Assembly (NCBI RefSeq): GCF_000019185.1
Contig: NC_010334.1
Span: 1,364,001 to 1,428,000 of the forward strand
Origin: Shewanella halifaxensis HAW-EB4
GTDB lineage: Bacteria > Pseudomonadota > Gammaproteobacteria > Enterobacterales > Shewanellaceae
Direction of reading: 5' to 3'
Length of the DNA: 64,000 nt
Under the pieces are notes generated by a model. The model saw only the letters and a program-made list of their open reading frames with translations. It searched no databases and had not been told where the DNA came from. The position numbers and the translations under genes are program-made. This document shows, piece by piece, positions 7,355-16,962 of this stretch. The number at the start of each line of letters is the position of its first letter. Position 1 is the stretch's first letter.

Positions 7355-8914
7355 TTGAGCAGAAAGTTAGTTAAGTCAGGCATCATTGTTAGTGCCATGA
7401 CGTTGATTTCCCGTGTTTTAGGTTTGGTTCGAGATGTTGTTATTGCGAACCTTATGGGAGCAGGAAGTAGTGCGGACGTGTTTTTTTTCGCCAACAAGAT
7501 CCCCAATTTTTTAAGGCGCCTATTTGCCGAGGGCGCTTTTGCACAAGCATTTGTGCCCGTATTGACAGAATACCAAGAGAAAAATAGTAGCGAAGAAATT
7601 AAGGATTTAATCGCAAAAGTTGCCGGAACGTTAGGTGTACTTGTTAGTATCGTGACCTTAGTCGGTGTTATTGCTTCACCAGTCTTAGCGGCCCTGTTTG
7701 GCGGGGGCTGGTTTTTAGCTTGGGTCAATGACGAGCCCAATGGGGCAAAGTTTGAACTAGCCTCGTTAATGTTAAAGATTACCTTTCCCTATTTATGGTT
7801 TATCACATTTACTGCGTTAGCGGGTTCGATATTAAATACTCGTGGGCGCTTTGCTGTGTCGGCATTTACGCCCGTATTTCTAAACATCGCCATTATCGCT
7901 GCGGCTATTTTTCTAGCTCCCAATATGCAACAGCCTGAAATCGGTTTGGCATGTGGTGTATTTTTAGGTGGCTTAATCCAGTTCTTGTTTCAAATTCCTT
8001 TTCTTATTAAAGAGAACGCGTTGGTGAAACCTCGTTGGGGATGGAGTCATCCAGGGGTAACCAAAATACGCACCTTAATGATCCCTGCACTTTTTGGTGT
8101 TTCAGTGTCACAAATTAACCTGTTGCTCGACACTTTTATCGCTAGCTTCTTAATGACGGGCTCAATAAGTTGGCTGTACTACTCCGATAGACTGCTGGAG
8201 TTTCCGTTAGGTTTATTTGGCATTGCCATTGCGACCGTTATCTTGCCGGCTTTATCTAAGCGACATGTCAATGCCGAAAGTGATGAGTTTGCAAAAACCA
8301 TGGATTGGGGAGTCAAAGCGATAATATTGCTCGGATTGCCAGCAATGTGTGGCCTTATTATGCTAGCTAAGCCGATGTTGATGGTACTATTTATGCGCGG
8401 AGCGTTTAGTTATGAAGATGTTGAAATGGCATCTTATAGTTTAATGGCCTACGGCAGTGGTTTATTGAGCTTTATGTTGATTAAAATTTTGGCACCGGGT
8501 TATTACTCGCGCCAAGATACTAGGACGCCGGTACGCTATGGCATTATCGCGATGGTGAGTAATATGGTGTTTAACCTTATTTTTGCCATCCCATTCGGTT
8601 ATGTCGGTTTAGCTATCGCCACCTCAATGTCGGCGATGCTCAACGCGTGTTTATTGTACCGCGGACTGCATAAAGCTAATGTTTATCGTGCTAATAAGGC
8701 GACGCTGGTATTTTTTGCTAAATCAGCCGTTGCCGCAGCGGTGATGTTGCTTGTGTTATTCCAATTTGACCCGACAATACCGCAATGGCTTGACTTATCT
8801 TTTATAGAGCGTAGTTATACCTTAGTTAAGTTGATTGTATTTGCAGCAATCGCTTACTTTATTTGCTTAGTTTGCCTCGGAATTCGTCCTTGGAAGATGA
8901 AAGCTGCTGTTTGA
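7355..8914 (+). CDS. murJ: Lipid II flippase MurJ
   Basis: Inner-membrane MOP-superfamily protein that flips the peptidoglycan precursor lipid II across the cytoplasmic membrane. About 519 residues with about 14 membrane segments. Family hallmarks include SRVLGLVRDVVIANLMGAG near the N-terminus, FFFANKIPNFLRRLFAEGAF near residue 40-60, and LLEFPLGLFGIAIATVILPALS in the middle. Two non-ATG starts are possible. TTG at 7355 gives the usual SRKLVKSG N-terminus and has the G-rich GGGGTGG at 7341-7347 as ribosome-binding site; GTG at 7343 adds four residues but overlaps that G tract. It precedes ribF and ileS, as in many gammaproteobacteria. Confidence 0.96.
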   Translation: MSRKLVKSGIIVSAMTLISRVLGLVRDVVIANLMGAGSSADVFFFANKIPNFLRRLFAEGAFAQAFVPVLTEYQEKNSSEEIKDLIAKVAGTLGVLVSIVTLVGVIASPVLAALFGGGWFLAWVNDEPNGAKFELASLMLKITFPYLWFITFTALAGSILNTRGRFAVSAFTPVFLNIAIIAAAIFLAPNMQQPEIGLACGVFLGGLIQFLFQIPFLIKENALVKPRWGWSHPGVTKIRTLMIPALFGVSVSQINLLLDTFIASFLMTGSISWLYYSDRLLEFPLGLFGIAIATVILPALSKRHVNAESDEFAKTMDWGVKAIILLGLPAMCGLIMLAKPMLMVLFMRGAFSYEDVEMASYSLMAYGSGLLSFMLIKILAPGYYSRQDTRTPVRYGIIAMVSNMVFNLIFAIPFGYVGLAIATSMSAMLNACLLYRGLHKANVYRANKATLVFFAKSAVAAAVMLLVLFQFDPTIPQWLDLSFIERSYTLVKLIVFAAIAYFICLVCLGIRPWKMKAAV

Positions 8915-8935
8915 GTGCTGATTATAAAGCCTAGC

Positions 8936-8946
8936 TGGTATATAAT
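8936..8946 (+). promoter_or_regulatory. Candidate extended -10 promoter for ribF
   Basis: TGGTATATAAT lies 33-44 nt before the ribF start, just after murJ. A consensus TATAAT with an upstream TG fits an extended -10 element; no good -35 is seen. Confidence 0.4.
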
Positions 8947-8979
8947 CCGCCCATTTACTCTCATGTGTCGTGTAAGATA

Positions 8980-9915
8980 ATGGAATTAATCCGCGGTATT
9001 CATAATATTTTGCCGAAACATCGAGGTTGCGTATTAAGCATAGGCAACTTCGATGGTGTTCACCGTGGTCATGCGGAAGTGATTAATCGGCTCGTGAAAA
9101 AAGCAAAACATTTAGGTTTGCCTGCTGTTGTAATGACTTTTGAACCACAGCCACGAGAGTTGTTTCAGGGTGAGAATGCGCCAGCTCGTTTGAGTTTGCT
9201 ACGAGACAAGATAGTCTTGCTCGATGAGTTAAAGATCGATCGCTTATTATGTGTAAACTTTAATAATAAGTTTTCAAGTTTTACGGCAGAGGATTTTATC
9301 GAGCTACTACTCGTTAAGGCCCTTGGTGTGAAGTACCTAGTTGTTGGCGACGACTTTTGTTTTGGGAAGCAACGCCAAGGTAATTTTGAGATGTTACGCA
9401 AGGCCGGAGAAAAGCATGGTTTTGCTGTAGTAAGCACTCAGAGTTTTATTCTGGGCGATAAGCGAGTTAGCTCTACGGAAGTTAGACAGTTGCTTGCAAA
9501 GGGTAACTTAGAGCAAGCAAGACGCTTGTTAGGGCATCCTTTTACGTTAAGCGGTAAGGTTGCTCATGGTGAAAAAATTGGGAGAACGTTAGGTTTTCCT
9601 ACCGCTAATATTGCCTTAAAACGCAAAGTGTCGCCTGTTAGAGGCGTGTTTGCAGTTAAATTATATTGGGATAATAGCGACATATATGAAGGCGTAGCCA
9701 ACGTTGGTTTTAGGCCAACGGTAAATGGTCAAGTCTGTCAGTTAGAAGTCCATTTATTTGATTTTGATGGTGACCTTTATGGCAAAACTGTCGAAGTTGA
9801 ATTAGTGGCAAAGATTAGAGACGAGCAGCCATTTGGATCGTTAGATGCGCTGAAAAAACAAATTAAAGATGATGCCAATAGAGCGAAAGCCCTACTTGGT
9901 AGCGATGCAGGCTGA
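8980..9915 (+). CDS. ribF: Bifunctional riboflavin kinase / FAD synthetase
   Basis: Phosphorylates riboflavin to FMN and adenylates FMN to FAD. The N-terminal nucleotidyltransferase domain shows GNFDGVHRGH (near residue 22) and VGDDFCFGKQRQGNF (near 117); the C-terminal kinase domain shows GRTLGFPTANI (near 192) and GVANVGFRPTV. The ATG at 8980 gives MELIRGIHNI, the conserved RibF start; a GTG five codons upstream (8965) is less likely. About 311 residues, the usual length. It lies 31 nt before ileS and is probably cotranscribed with it. Confidence 0.96.
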   Translation: MELIRGIHNILPKHRGCVLSIGNFDGVHRGHAEVINRLVKKAKHLGLPAVVMTFEPQPRELFQGENAPARLSLLRDKIVLLDELKIDRLLCVNFNNKFSSFTAEDFIELLLVKALGVKYLVVGDDFCFGKQRQGNFEMLRKAGEKHGFAVVSTQSFILGDKRVSSTEVRQLLAKGNLEQARRLLGHPFTLSGKVAHGEKIGRTLGFPTANIALKRKVSPVRGVFAVKLYWDNSDIYEGVANVGFRPTVNGQVCQLEVHLFDFDGDLYGKTVEVELVAKIRDEQPFGSLDALKKQIKDDANRAKALLGSDAG

Positions 9916-9946
9916 ACAGCTTAGCTAACAAAACGGTAAAGGATCA

Positions 9947-12769
9947 ATGAGCGACTATAAATCTACTTTGAATTTGCCGGAAACAGAGTTTCCGATGCGT
10001 GGTAATTTGGCTAATCGTGAGCCAGAGATGTTGAAATCTTGGAACGAGAACGGACTGTACCAGCAGATCCGTGAAAGCCGTAAAGATGCTAAACCGTTTA
10101 TTTTGCATGATGGTCCTCCATATGCGAACGGTGATATCCATATTGGACACTCAGTAAACAAAATTCTTAAAGATATTATTATTAAGTCAAAGACCATGTC
10201 TGGTTTTGACGCGCCGTACATTCCAGGCTGGGACTGTCATGGTCTACCGATTGAGCTGAAAGTAGAGCAAAAAGTGGGTAAACCAGGCCATAAGGTTACT
10301 GCAGCTGAGTTTCGTCAAAAGTGCCGTGAATACGCTGCAAAGCAAGTTGACGGTCAACGTGAGGACTTTATTCGTTTAGGTGTATTTGCTGACTGGCAAA
10401 ATCCGTACCTAACGATGGATTTCAGCACCGAAGCTAATATCGTACGTTCACTTTCTAAGGTTATTGAGAACGGCCATCTGCATAAAGGTGTTAAGCCTGT
10501 ACATTGGTGTACTGATTGTGGCTCTGCTTTGGCTGAAGCTGAAGTTGAATATGAAGACAAGATGTCTCCAGCAATCGATGTCGCCTTCACCGCTGTAGAT
10601 AAGAGTGCATTACTCGCTAAGTTTGGTCTTGCTGACTACGCTCACAATATCTCAATGGTTATCTGGACTACCACACCATGGACTCTTCCTGCTAACCGCG
10701 CGCTTGCGGTAGCGGCTAATGTTGAGTACACCTTGGTTGAGATGGTTAAAGATGGCCAAACTCAAGCACTAGTACTTGCAACTGACCTTTATGAATCATG
10801 TATTGAGCGTTTTGGCGCAGAGTCTCACACGGTATTGGGGACGGTAGCAGGTAGCGATCTTGAGCTTTTACGTTTTAATCACCCATTCTATGATTTTGAC
10901 GTACCTGTTATTTTAGGCGACCACGTGACTGTTGATTCGGGTACTGGTGTGGTTCATACCGCGCCTGGTCATGGTCAAGACGACTTCGTTGTGGGCCAAA
11001 AATATGGTCTAGAAGTGGCAAACCCAGTTGGTGATAACGGCGTTTATAAGCCAGATACAGAGATCTTCGCAGGTTTACATGTATTTAAGGCAAACAAGAA
11101 CGTAGTTGAATTGCTTGAAGAGAAGGGCGCACTCCTTAGTCATGTTCAGATTAAGCATAGCTACCCGCATTGCTGGCGCCATAAAACGCCAATTATCTTC
11201 CGCGCTACGCCGCAGTGGTTTATCTCTATGGATCAAAAGGGTCTGCGTACGCAGGCTATAAGTGAAATCGAGCAGACTAAATGGATCCCAGATTGGGGTC
11301 AGAGCCGTATTGAAAAGATGGTAGAGAACCGTCCTGATTGGTGTATTTCACGTCAGCGTACATGGGGCGTGCCTATTACCTTGTTTGTACACCGTGAAAC
11401 TGAAGAGCTTCATCCTGATAGCGTGTCTTTGATGGAGCGTGTTGCCGCTCGTATCGAACAACAAGGCATTCAAGCTTGGTGGGATCTAGATGCATCTGAG
11501 CTATTAGGTGACGAAGCAGATCAGTACCGCAAAGTGACCGACACATTAGATGTTTGGTATGACTCAGGCTCAACATTCTCGACAGTTGTTGCTGCACGTC
11601 CAGAGTTTCATGGCCATGATATCGACCTTTATTTAGAAGGTAGCGATCAACACCGTGGTTGGTTTATGTCATCGCTAATGATTTCTACAGCGATGAATGG
11701 TAAAGCACCATATAAGCAAGTGCTGACTCATGGTTTCACCGTTGACGGACAAGGCCGTAAGATGTCTAAGTCTGTCGGTAACGTGATTTCACCGCAACAT
11801 GTGACCAACAAACTGGGTGCCGATATTCTTCGTTTATGGGTCGCTGCGACCGATTACAGTGGCGAGATGACGGTTTCAGATCAGATCCTAAACCGTAGCG
11901 CCGATGCCTATCGCCGGATCCGTAATACGGCTCGATTCCTATTAGCTAACATTAATGGCTTCGATCCAGTTAGTGACATGGTTGCCATTGAAGATATGGT
12001 TGCATTGGACCGTTGGGTTGTTCGCCGCGCAGCTGCACTACAGCAAGAGTTACTGGAAGCATACGATGAGTATAACTTCCACCTAGTAACGCAAAAGCTG
12101 ATGCAGTTCTGCTCTGTTGAGCTAGGTAGTTTCTACCTAGATATCATTAAAGACAGACAGTACACAGCAAAAGGTGACAGCAATGCGCGTCGTAGTTGTC
12201 AGTCTGCGCTGTACCTTATTTCTGAGGCTATGGTGCGCTGGATTGCGCCAATCCTAAGTTTCACAGCTGATGAGATCTGGAAGCTGCTACCGGGTGAGCG
12301 TGGTGAATACGTATTTACCGAAACTTGGTATGAAGGCCTTAAGTCAATCACACTTGAATCTGATTTAAGTGATGAGTACTGGGATCAGTTATTGGCCGTT
12401 CGCGCTGAAGTGAACAAGGTTATTGAGAATGCACGTCGTGAGAAGCAGATCGGTGGCTCTTTAGAAGCTGAAGTGACTTTGTTTGCCGATGATGCATTAT
12501 CTGCGGTACTTGAGAAGCTAGGTGATGAACTGCGCTTTGTGTTACTAACGTCTAAAACTGAAGTTGTAGCTCTAGCGGCAGCACCAAGTGATGCGATTGG
12601 AACCGAACTTGCTTCACTTAAGTTAAGCTTGAAGAAGTCTGAGGCCGAGAAGTGTGAGCGTTGCTGGCACCATAGAGAAGATGTAGGCACCGTTACTGAG
12701 CATCCAACGCTATGTGTACGTTGTGTTACTAACATCGAAGGTGATGGCGAAGTTCGTCAGTTCGCTTAA
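9947..12769 (+). CDS. ileS: Isoleucyl-tRNA synthetase
   Basis: Class I aminoacyl-tRNA synthetase charging tRNA-Ile, with an editing domain that removes misacylated valine. 940 residues. HIGH is at residues 65-68, KMSKS at 605-609, and the C-terminal zinc knuckle CERCW...CVRC lies in the last 45 residues. The editing domain contains TTTPWTLPANRALAV near 241-255. This is the standard bacterial (IleS1-type) architecture. The gene is followed by a strong terminator, then lspA. Confidence 0.98.
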   Translation: MSDYKSTLNLPETEFPMRGNLANREPEMLKSWNENGLYQQIRESRKDAKPFILHDGPPYANGDIHIGHSVNKILKDIIIKSKTMSGFDAPYIPGWDCHGLPIELKVEQKVGKPGHKVTAAEFRQKCREYAAKQVDGQREDFIRLGVFADWQNPYLTMDFSTEANIVRSLSKVIENGHLHKGVKPVHWCTDCGSALAEAEVEYEDKMSPAIDVAFTAVDKSALLAKFGLADYAHNISMVIWTTTPWTLPANRALAVAANVEYTLVEMVKDGQTQALVLATDLYESCIERFGAESHTVLGTVAGSDLELLRFNHPFYDFDVPVILGDHVTVDSGTGVVHTAPGHGQDDFVVGQKYGLEVANPVGDNGVYKPDTEIFAGLHVFKANKNVVELLEEKGALLSHVQIKHSYPHCWRHKTPIIFRATPQWFISMDQKGLRTQAISEIEQTKWIPDWGQSRIEKMVENRPDWCISRQRTWGVPITLFVHRETEELHPDSVSLMERVAARIEQQGIQAWWDLDASELLGDEADQYRKVTDTLDVWYDSGSTFSTVVAARPEFHGHDIDLYLEGSDQHRGWFMSSLMISTAMNGKAPYKQVLTHGFTVDGQGRKMSKSVGNVISPQHVTNKLGADILRLWVAATDYSGEMTVSDQILNRSADAYRRIRNTARFLLANINGFDPVSDMVAIEDMVALDRWVVRRAAALQQELLEAYDEYNFHLVTQKLMQFCSVELGSFYLDIIKDRQYTAKGDSNARRSCQSALYLISEAMVRWIAPILSFTADEIWKLLPGERGEYVFTETWYEGLKSITLESDLSDEYWDQLLAVRAEVNKVIENARREKQIGGSLEAEVTLFADDALSAVLEKLGDELRFVLLTSKTEVVALAAAPSDAIGTELASLKLSLKKSEAEKCERCWHHREDVGTVTEHPTLCVRCVTNIEGDGEVRQFA

Positions 12770-12777
12770 TCAGTAAT

Positions 12778-12811
12778 AACAACGGCTCTTTAGGAGCCGT
12801 TGTTTTTTTTG
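12778..12811 (+). terminator. Intrinsic terminator after ileS
   Basis: 11-bp perfect stem (12778-12788 / 12794-12804) and T run to 12810. It separates ribF-ileS from lspA, so lspA likely has its own promoter or is reached by read-through. Confidence 0.88.
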
Positions 12812-12890
12812 TGTTCTAATTTTACATTTTTAAGAGAGACATCTCTTAAAGCTATGGCAAAACAATATTCAGATTGAGAAGGAATGATAG

Positions 12891-13403
12891 ATGCCAACTA
12901 ACTGGAAAGACAGTGGTCTGCGTTGGTATTGGGTAGTCGTGTTGGTGTTTGTTGCCGATCAACTATCTAAGCAGTGGGTGTTGTCGAATTTTGAACTTTA
13001 CGAGTCGATACAGTTATTGCCCATTTTTAACTTTACCTATGTGCGCAACTATGGCGCTGCATTTAGCTTTTTAAGCGATGCTGGTGGCTGGCAACGTTGG
13101 TTGTTCACCTTCGTTGCGGTTGGCTTTAGCGTAGTGTTATCAGTTTGGCTGCGTCAGCAGCCAAGCAAGATGTGGCGCTTAAACTTAGCCTATACCTTAG
13201 TGATTGGTGGTGCGTTAGGTAACTTAATTGATCGTCTGCAGCATGGCTTTGTGGTCGACTTTTTAGATTTTTATTGGAATACCAGTCACTTCCCAGCATT
13301 TAATATCGCCGATTCGGCAATTTGTGTGGGCGCAGCACTTATCATCTTAGACTCATTTGTTACGGGTAAAGATGATAAAAAAACTGATGGTATAAAGGAG
13401 TAG
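12891..13403 (+). CDS. lspA: Lipoprotein signal peptidase (signal peptidase II)
   Basis: Inner-membrane aspartyl protease that removes signal peptides from diacylated prolipoproteins. 170 residues with four predicted membrane helices. The catalytic aspartates are visible in VVDFLDF (D123) and FNIADS (D141), with the conserved ALGNLIDR at 108-115. RBS GAAGGA lies upstream of ATG 12891. fkpB and ispH follow within 5 and 2 nt, the classical lspA-fkpB-ispH operon. Confidence 0.97.
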   Translation: MPTNWKDSGLRWYWVVVLVFVADQLSKQWVLSNFELYESIQLLPIFNFTYVRNYGAAFSFLSDAGGWQRWLFTFVAVGFSVVLSVWLRQQPSKMWRLNLAYTLVIGGALGNLIDRLQHGFVVDFLDFYWNTSHFPAFNIADSAICVGAALIILDSFVTGKDDKKTDGIKE

Positions 13404-13408
13404 CTCAA

Positions 13409-13831
13409 GTGTCAGAGATGCATTCAATTTTATGTCATATGAATATCGTGCTTGAAGACGGCTCCACCGCTGAAAGCACACGCTCAAGTGGCAAGCCTGC
13501 AAGGTTTAATGTGGGGGATGAAAGCTTAAGCCCTGCGTTTGAAGCTGAAATTATCAACCTTAAACAAGGTGATAAACACAGTTTTACATTGCAGAGTGCT
13601 GACACGTTCGGGGAATCTAACCCTGATGCGGTGCACCATATGGACAGGAGCCGCTTTCCTGCTGATATGGCCCTTGAACCCGGTGTGATCGTAAGCTTCT
13701 CAGGCCCTGGTGGCAGTGAAATTCCTGGTATGGTCAGAGATGTGGTTGGCGACTCGGTAACTATCGATCTGAACCACCCATTGGCGGGGCAAGTGCTCAC
13801 CTTTGAACTCGAAGTGGTACAGGTATTGTAA
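13409..13831 (+). CDS. fkpB: FKBP-type peptidyl-prolyl cis-trans isomerase (SlpA)
   Basis: SlyD-like FKBP with an inserted chaperone (IF) domain, 140 residues, cytoplasmic. The N-terminal strand VLEDGSTAESTR, the FNVGDESLSPAFE motif, and the IF segment followed by GPGGSEIPGMV and DLNHPLAGQVLTFELEV are typical. The histidine-rich metal-binding tail of SlyD is absent, which supports SlpA/FkpB. It starts with GTG 5 nt after the lspA stop; AAGGAG sits in the 3' end of lspA, indicating coupled translation. Confidence 0.94.
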   Translation: MSEMHSILCHMNIVLEDGSTAESTRSSGKPARFNVGDESLSPAFEAEIINLKQGDKHSFTLQSADTFGESNPDAVHHMDRSRFPADMALEPGVIVSFSGPGGSEIPGMVRDVVGDSVTIDLNHPLAGQVLTFELEVVQVL

Positions 13832-13833
13832 TT

Positions 13834-14763
13834 ATGAATATTCTTTTGGCAAACCCACGTGGTTTCTGTGCGGGCGTCGATCGTGCTATTAGCATTGTTG
13901 AGCGAGCATTAGAACTATTTTCGCCCCCTATTTACGTACGACATGAAGTGGTGCATAACCGCTATGTGGTGCAGAATCTAAAAGATCGCGGTGCAGTATT
14001 TGTTGAAGAACTGGATCAGGTGCCTGACGAGAGTATCGTCATCTTTAGTGCTCACGGCGTATCTCAAGCGGTTCGCCACGAGGCTAAAAGACGTGGCCTT
14101 AAAGTGTTTGATGCAACCTGTCCGCTAGTCACCAAGGTTCACCTACAGGTTGCAAGGGCTAGCCGTAAAGGCATTGAGTGCATCTTAATTGGCCACGCCG
14201 GCCATCCTGAAGTTGAAGGTACCATGGGGCAGTATGATAACCCCGCTGGCGGCGTTCATTTAGTTGAGTCGCCAGAAGACGTTGCTAATCTTGTGGTTAA
14301 AGATCCCGATAATCTGTGTTTTGTTACTCAAACCACCTTGTCTATGGATGATACGACTGATGTGATTGCATCCTTGCAAAGCAAGTACCCTTCAATCGAG
14401 GGGCCGCGTAAGGACGATATCTGTTATGCAACGCAGAACCGCCAAGATGCGGTACGTAATGTGGCAGAAAAAGTTGAGTTGTTTATCGTGGTGGGCTCAA
14501 AGAACAGTTCAAATTCGAACCGTCTGCGTGAGTTAGCACAGAAGAAAGGTACAACGGCTTTCTTAGTCGATAACGCCGACGATGTTGATCCGTCATGGTT
14601 TAACGGTATTCAACATGTCGCCGTCACAGCTGGGGCTTCGGCACCTGAGGTACTGGTTAAGCAGGTTGTTGATGCTATAGCTAAAATGGCACCGAGTGTG
14701 ATCACCGAGGTCGAAGGACGTCTAGAGGACACTGTGTTTGCTGTACCCGCAGAGCTACGCTGA
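13834..14763 (+). CDS. ispH: 4-hydroxy-3-methylbut-2-enyl diphosphate reductase
   Basis: Last enzyme of the MEP isoprenoid pathway, producing IPP and DMAPP using a [4Fe-4S] cluster. 309 residues. The three cluster cysteines are present: C12 (GFCAGVDRA), C96 (DATCPLVTK) and C197 (DICYATQNRQ). The conserved histidines in RHEVVHNRYV and GHAGHPEVEGT are intact. It begins 2 nt after fkpB, completing the operon, and a terminator follows. Confidence 0.97.
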   Translation: MNILLANPRGFCAGVDRAISIVERALELFSPPIYVRHEVVHNRYVVQNLKDRGAVFVEELDQVPDESIVIFSAHGVSQAVRHEAKRRGLKVFDATCPLVTKVHLQVARASRKGIECILIGHAGHPEVEGTMGQYDNPAGGVHLVESPEDVANLVVKDPDNLCFVTQTTLSMDDTTDVIASLQSKYPSIEGPRKDDICYATQNRQDAVRNVAEKVELFIVVGSKNSSNSNRLRELAQKKGTTAFLVDNADDVDPSWFNGIQHVAVTAGASAPEVLVKQVVDAIAKMAPSVITEVEGRLEDTVFAVPAELR

Positions 14764-14800
14764 TCTATAACGAAAGTTGGCTCCAAACTGAAATAAATAA

Positions 14801-14826
14801 AAAGAGGCTTAGGCCTCTTTTTTTTG
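14801..14826 (+). terminator. Intrinsic terminator after ispH
   Basis: AAAGAGGC-TTAG-GCCTCTTT hairpin (14801-14820) with T run to 14825. Confidence 0.88.
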
Positions 14827-15008
14827 CTTAAAAATTAGTGATTTCAACGGTTGATAATACGAAGGGAGTAAGGTTACGGCCTTTTGTAACATTCGACTAA
14901 TTTACTATTAACGTGTATGCTGTTTTAACACTTATAAGTAACCGATTTAAAACGGTAAAATCAAAATATTAACGTCAATAATATGACGAATGCAAGAGGA
15001 TTGACGGA

Positions 15009-15530
15009 ATGGAGACCAGAGAGAAAGGACTTTCTTTAATTGAAGTACTCGTCGCTTTGGTTATTTTAACCGTTGGTCTAGTTGGCGTCTTTAACCTTCA
15101 TATCATTTCTAAACGTGGTAGTTTCGAGTCTTTTCAGCAGACTCAGGCCTCTTATTATGCTAACGATATTATTAACCGTATGAGGCTTAATCCTGGGCAG
15201 TTAGCAGGTTATGTTGGTAATTTTAGTGGTACGCCACCAATTCCTACCCCCGCCTGTACAGGGGCTGCACTATGTTCTCCTGCGCAGACTGTGGGCTGGG
15301 ATCTATATGAGTGGCGAGCAGCATTTATCGGGCAAGCAGAAACTGTCGGGGCTCAAAATGTTGGAGGGTTGGATACAGCCACTGGGTGTATAGCTATTAA
15401 CGGCAATACAGTCACTGTCATCATGTCGTGGCAGGGAATAAGGTCTACATCAGATTCTGCAAACTTTCCCGATTGCGGAAGTTCAAGTGATCGCCGACGA
15501 GTTTACTCCATTCAAACGGTGATTATTTAA
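15009..15530 (+). CDS. pilV: Type IV pilus minor pilin PilV
   Basis: Prepilin-like protein, 173 residues. The class III signal is METREKG followed by LSLIEVLVALVILTVGLVG, with cleavage by PilD expected after G7 and Glu at +5. Minor pilins prime assembly of the type IV pilus in the inner membrane. First gene of pilV-pilW-pilX-pilY1-pilE; the stop codon is directly followed by the pilW ATG. GAGGA lies 8-9 nt upstream. No fimT precedes it here; two FimT-like genes lie at the far end on the other strand. Confidence 0.9.
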   Translation: METREKGLSLIEVLVALVILTVGLVGVFNLHIISKRGSFESFQQTQASYYANDIINRMRLNPGQLAGYVGNFSGTPPIPTPACTGAALCSPAQTVGWDLYEWRAAFIGQAETVGAQNVGGLDTATGCIAINGNTVTVIMSWQGIRSTSDSANFPDCGSSSDRRRVYSIQTVII

Positions 15531-16511
15531 ATGAAACACTTCGCTAAAAATAGCCCCTCTATACAGTATGGCATGTCACTCGTTGAGTTGATGGTTGCCA
15601 TGGTGATCAGCCTGTTTTTGTCTGCCGGTATTCTTACCATGTTCAGTATGTCTTCATCTAACGTGACCACCACCAGTCAGTTTAATCAGCTACAGGAAAA
15701 CGGTCGTATTGCACTGACTATCATGGAGCGAGATATTAGCCAGCTTGGTTTCATGGGGGATCTGACTGGCACCGACTTTGTTGTAGGTGTTAATACTACT
15801 GTCGATTCAGCTCTTGCCGCGGCCGATGATTGTATTGGTGCCGGCTTAAATAATGCGACTCTTCCTAATAATCAGCCAGCTCACTTTAGACGATTGTGGG
15901 GCTATGAAAGCGGTTTGAGTACGGACAGTTTGTCGTGTTTGACTGGAGTAAAAGAAAGGACCGATGTCATACAGATAAAACGTTTTATTGGCCCTAGTGT
16001 TGCAGCAGGTATAAATACTGGATATTACGTGTCAACAACGGCTAGTCAGGCCATATTTTTTAATGATGGCACCCCATCTTCTAATCTGCTAAATGCACGA
16101 ATTTGGGAGTATCAACAGCACGTATATTATATCGATGAAGCAAATGGTATTCCTATGTTAAACCGCAAAACCCTTAGCGTAACAGGCATGAAAAATGATG
16201 AGCAGTTAGTCGAGGGGATTGAGAATATCCGTTTTCTATATGGCTTTGATAACGATGGCGATAGCACCCCAGAACGTTATATTCCTGCCGAAAGTGTGAC
16301 CTCCCTAATGTGGGACAATGAGTCATTTCAGCGTTTAGTTGCCATCAAAATTTATGTTTTAGTGCGCTCAACAGAGCAAGATAAGAGTTATACCAACGAA
16401 ACGTTGTATAAGTTGGGCGACAAAACAATCGCCGCACCAAAAGATAATTACAGACGTAAAATCATGTCAACAACGGTAGTTCTGGAAAACCCAGTACTCA
16501 TTCGAAGTTAA
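15531..16511 (+). CDS. pilW: Type IV pilus minor pilin PilW
   Basis: Minor pilin of 326 residues, the typical larger size of PilW. Prepilin motif QYG followed by MSLVELMVAMVISLFLSAGIL, with cleavage after G and Glu at +5. The globular part has a cysteine pair (about residues 100-140) as expected for pilin disulfides. Start codon abuts the pilV stop with no spacer, so translation is probably coupled. It forms the pilus-tip priming complex with PilV, PilX, PilE, FimT and PilY1 (family knowledge). Confidence 0.9.
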   Translation: MKHFAKNSPSIQYGMSLVELMVAMVISLFLSAGILTMFSMSSSNVTTTSQFNQLQENGRIALTIMERDISQLGFMGDLTGTDFVVGVNTTVDSALAAADDCIGAGLNNATLPNNQPAHFRRLWGYESGLSTDSLSCLTGVKERTDVIQIKRFIGPSVAAGINTGYYVSTTASQAIFFNDGTPSSNLLNARIWEYQQHVYYIDEANGIPMLNRKTLSVTGMKNDEQLVEGIENIRFLYGFDNDGDSTPERYIPAESVTSLMWDNESFQRLVAIKIYVLVRSTEQDKSYTNETLYKLGDKTIAAPKDNYRRKIMSTTVVLENPVLIRS

Positions 16512-16523
16512 GCGGGGGCTTTG

Positions 16524-16958
16524 ATGAAGAAACAACAAGGCGTTGTGCTTTTTTTTGCGCTGGTCGTGCTGGTTATTATGACGGTGATAGGCGTTGCGCT
16601 TGCTGTTAATTCAACTCAGTCTTTGCGTATGGCCGGTGCTGGCGCGGAAAGAGTTGAAGCCAAAGCGATTGCCGATGGTGGATTGGCACAGGTCATCGCT
16701 GATAACTCAGGTGCTCCTTTCGCTAATCTTCCCGATATTGCAACCGCAGAACTGTTTGGCGGGTCTCAAGTGCTGACTCCGTTACCTGAAGCGGGAGTAC
16801 GAGATGTCGCTTGTCAACGTACTTCTAATGCAACTGGTGCAAATCTTGTGAGTTGTCGGCGGGTTCAGATCACTAGCACGGTGACATTTGGTCGAGATAA
16901 TCTGGGAACACTCACAGTTGCCTCGGGTGTAGAGCAACAAGTGCTGACAGGGAATTAG
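16524..16958 (+). CDS. pilX: Type IV pilus minor pilin PilX
   Basis: 144 residues. N-terminus MKKQQG followed by VVLFFALVVLVIMTVIGVALA: a prepilin-type hydrophobic helix that lacks Glu at +5, which is characteristic of PilX/GspK-type pilins. GGGGG lies 5-9 nt before ATG 16524; a TTG one codon upstream is unlikely. It is 12 nt after pilW and 4 nt before pilY1. A mature cysteine pair is near the C-terminus (DVACQRTS...LVSCRRV). Confidence 0.87.
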   Translation: MKKQQGVVLFFALVVLVIMTVIGVALAVNSTQSLRMAGAGAERVEAKAIADGGLAQVIADNSGAPFANLPDIATAELFGGSQVLTPLPEAGVRDVACQRTSNATGANLVSCRRVQITSTVTFGRDNLGTLTVASGVEQQVLTGN

Positions 16959-16962
16959 GGTT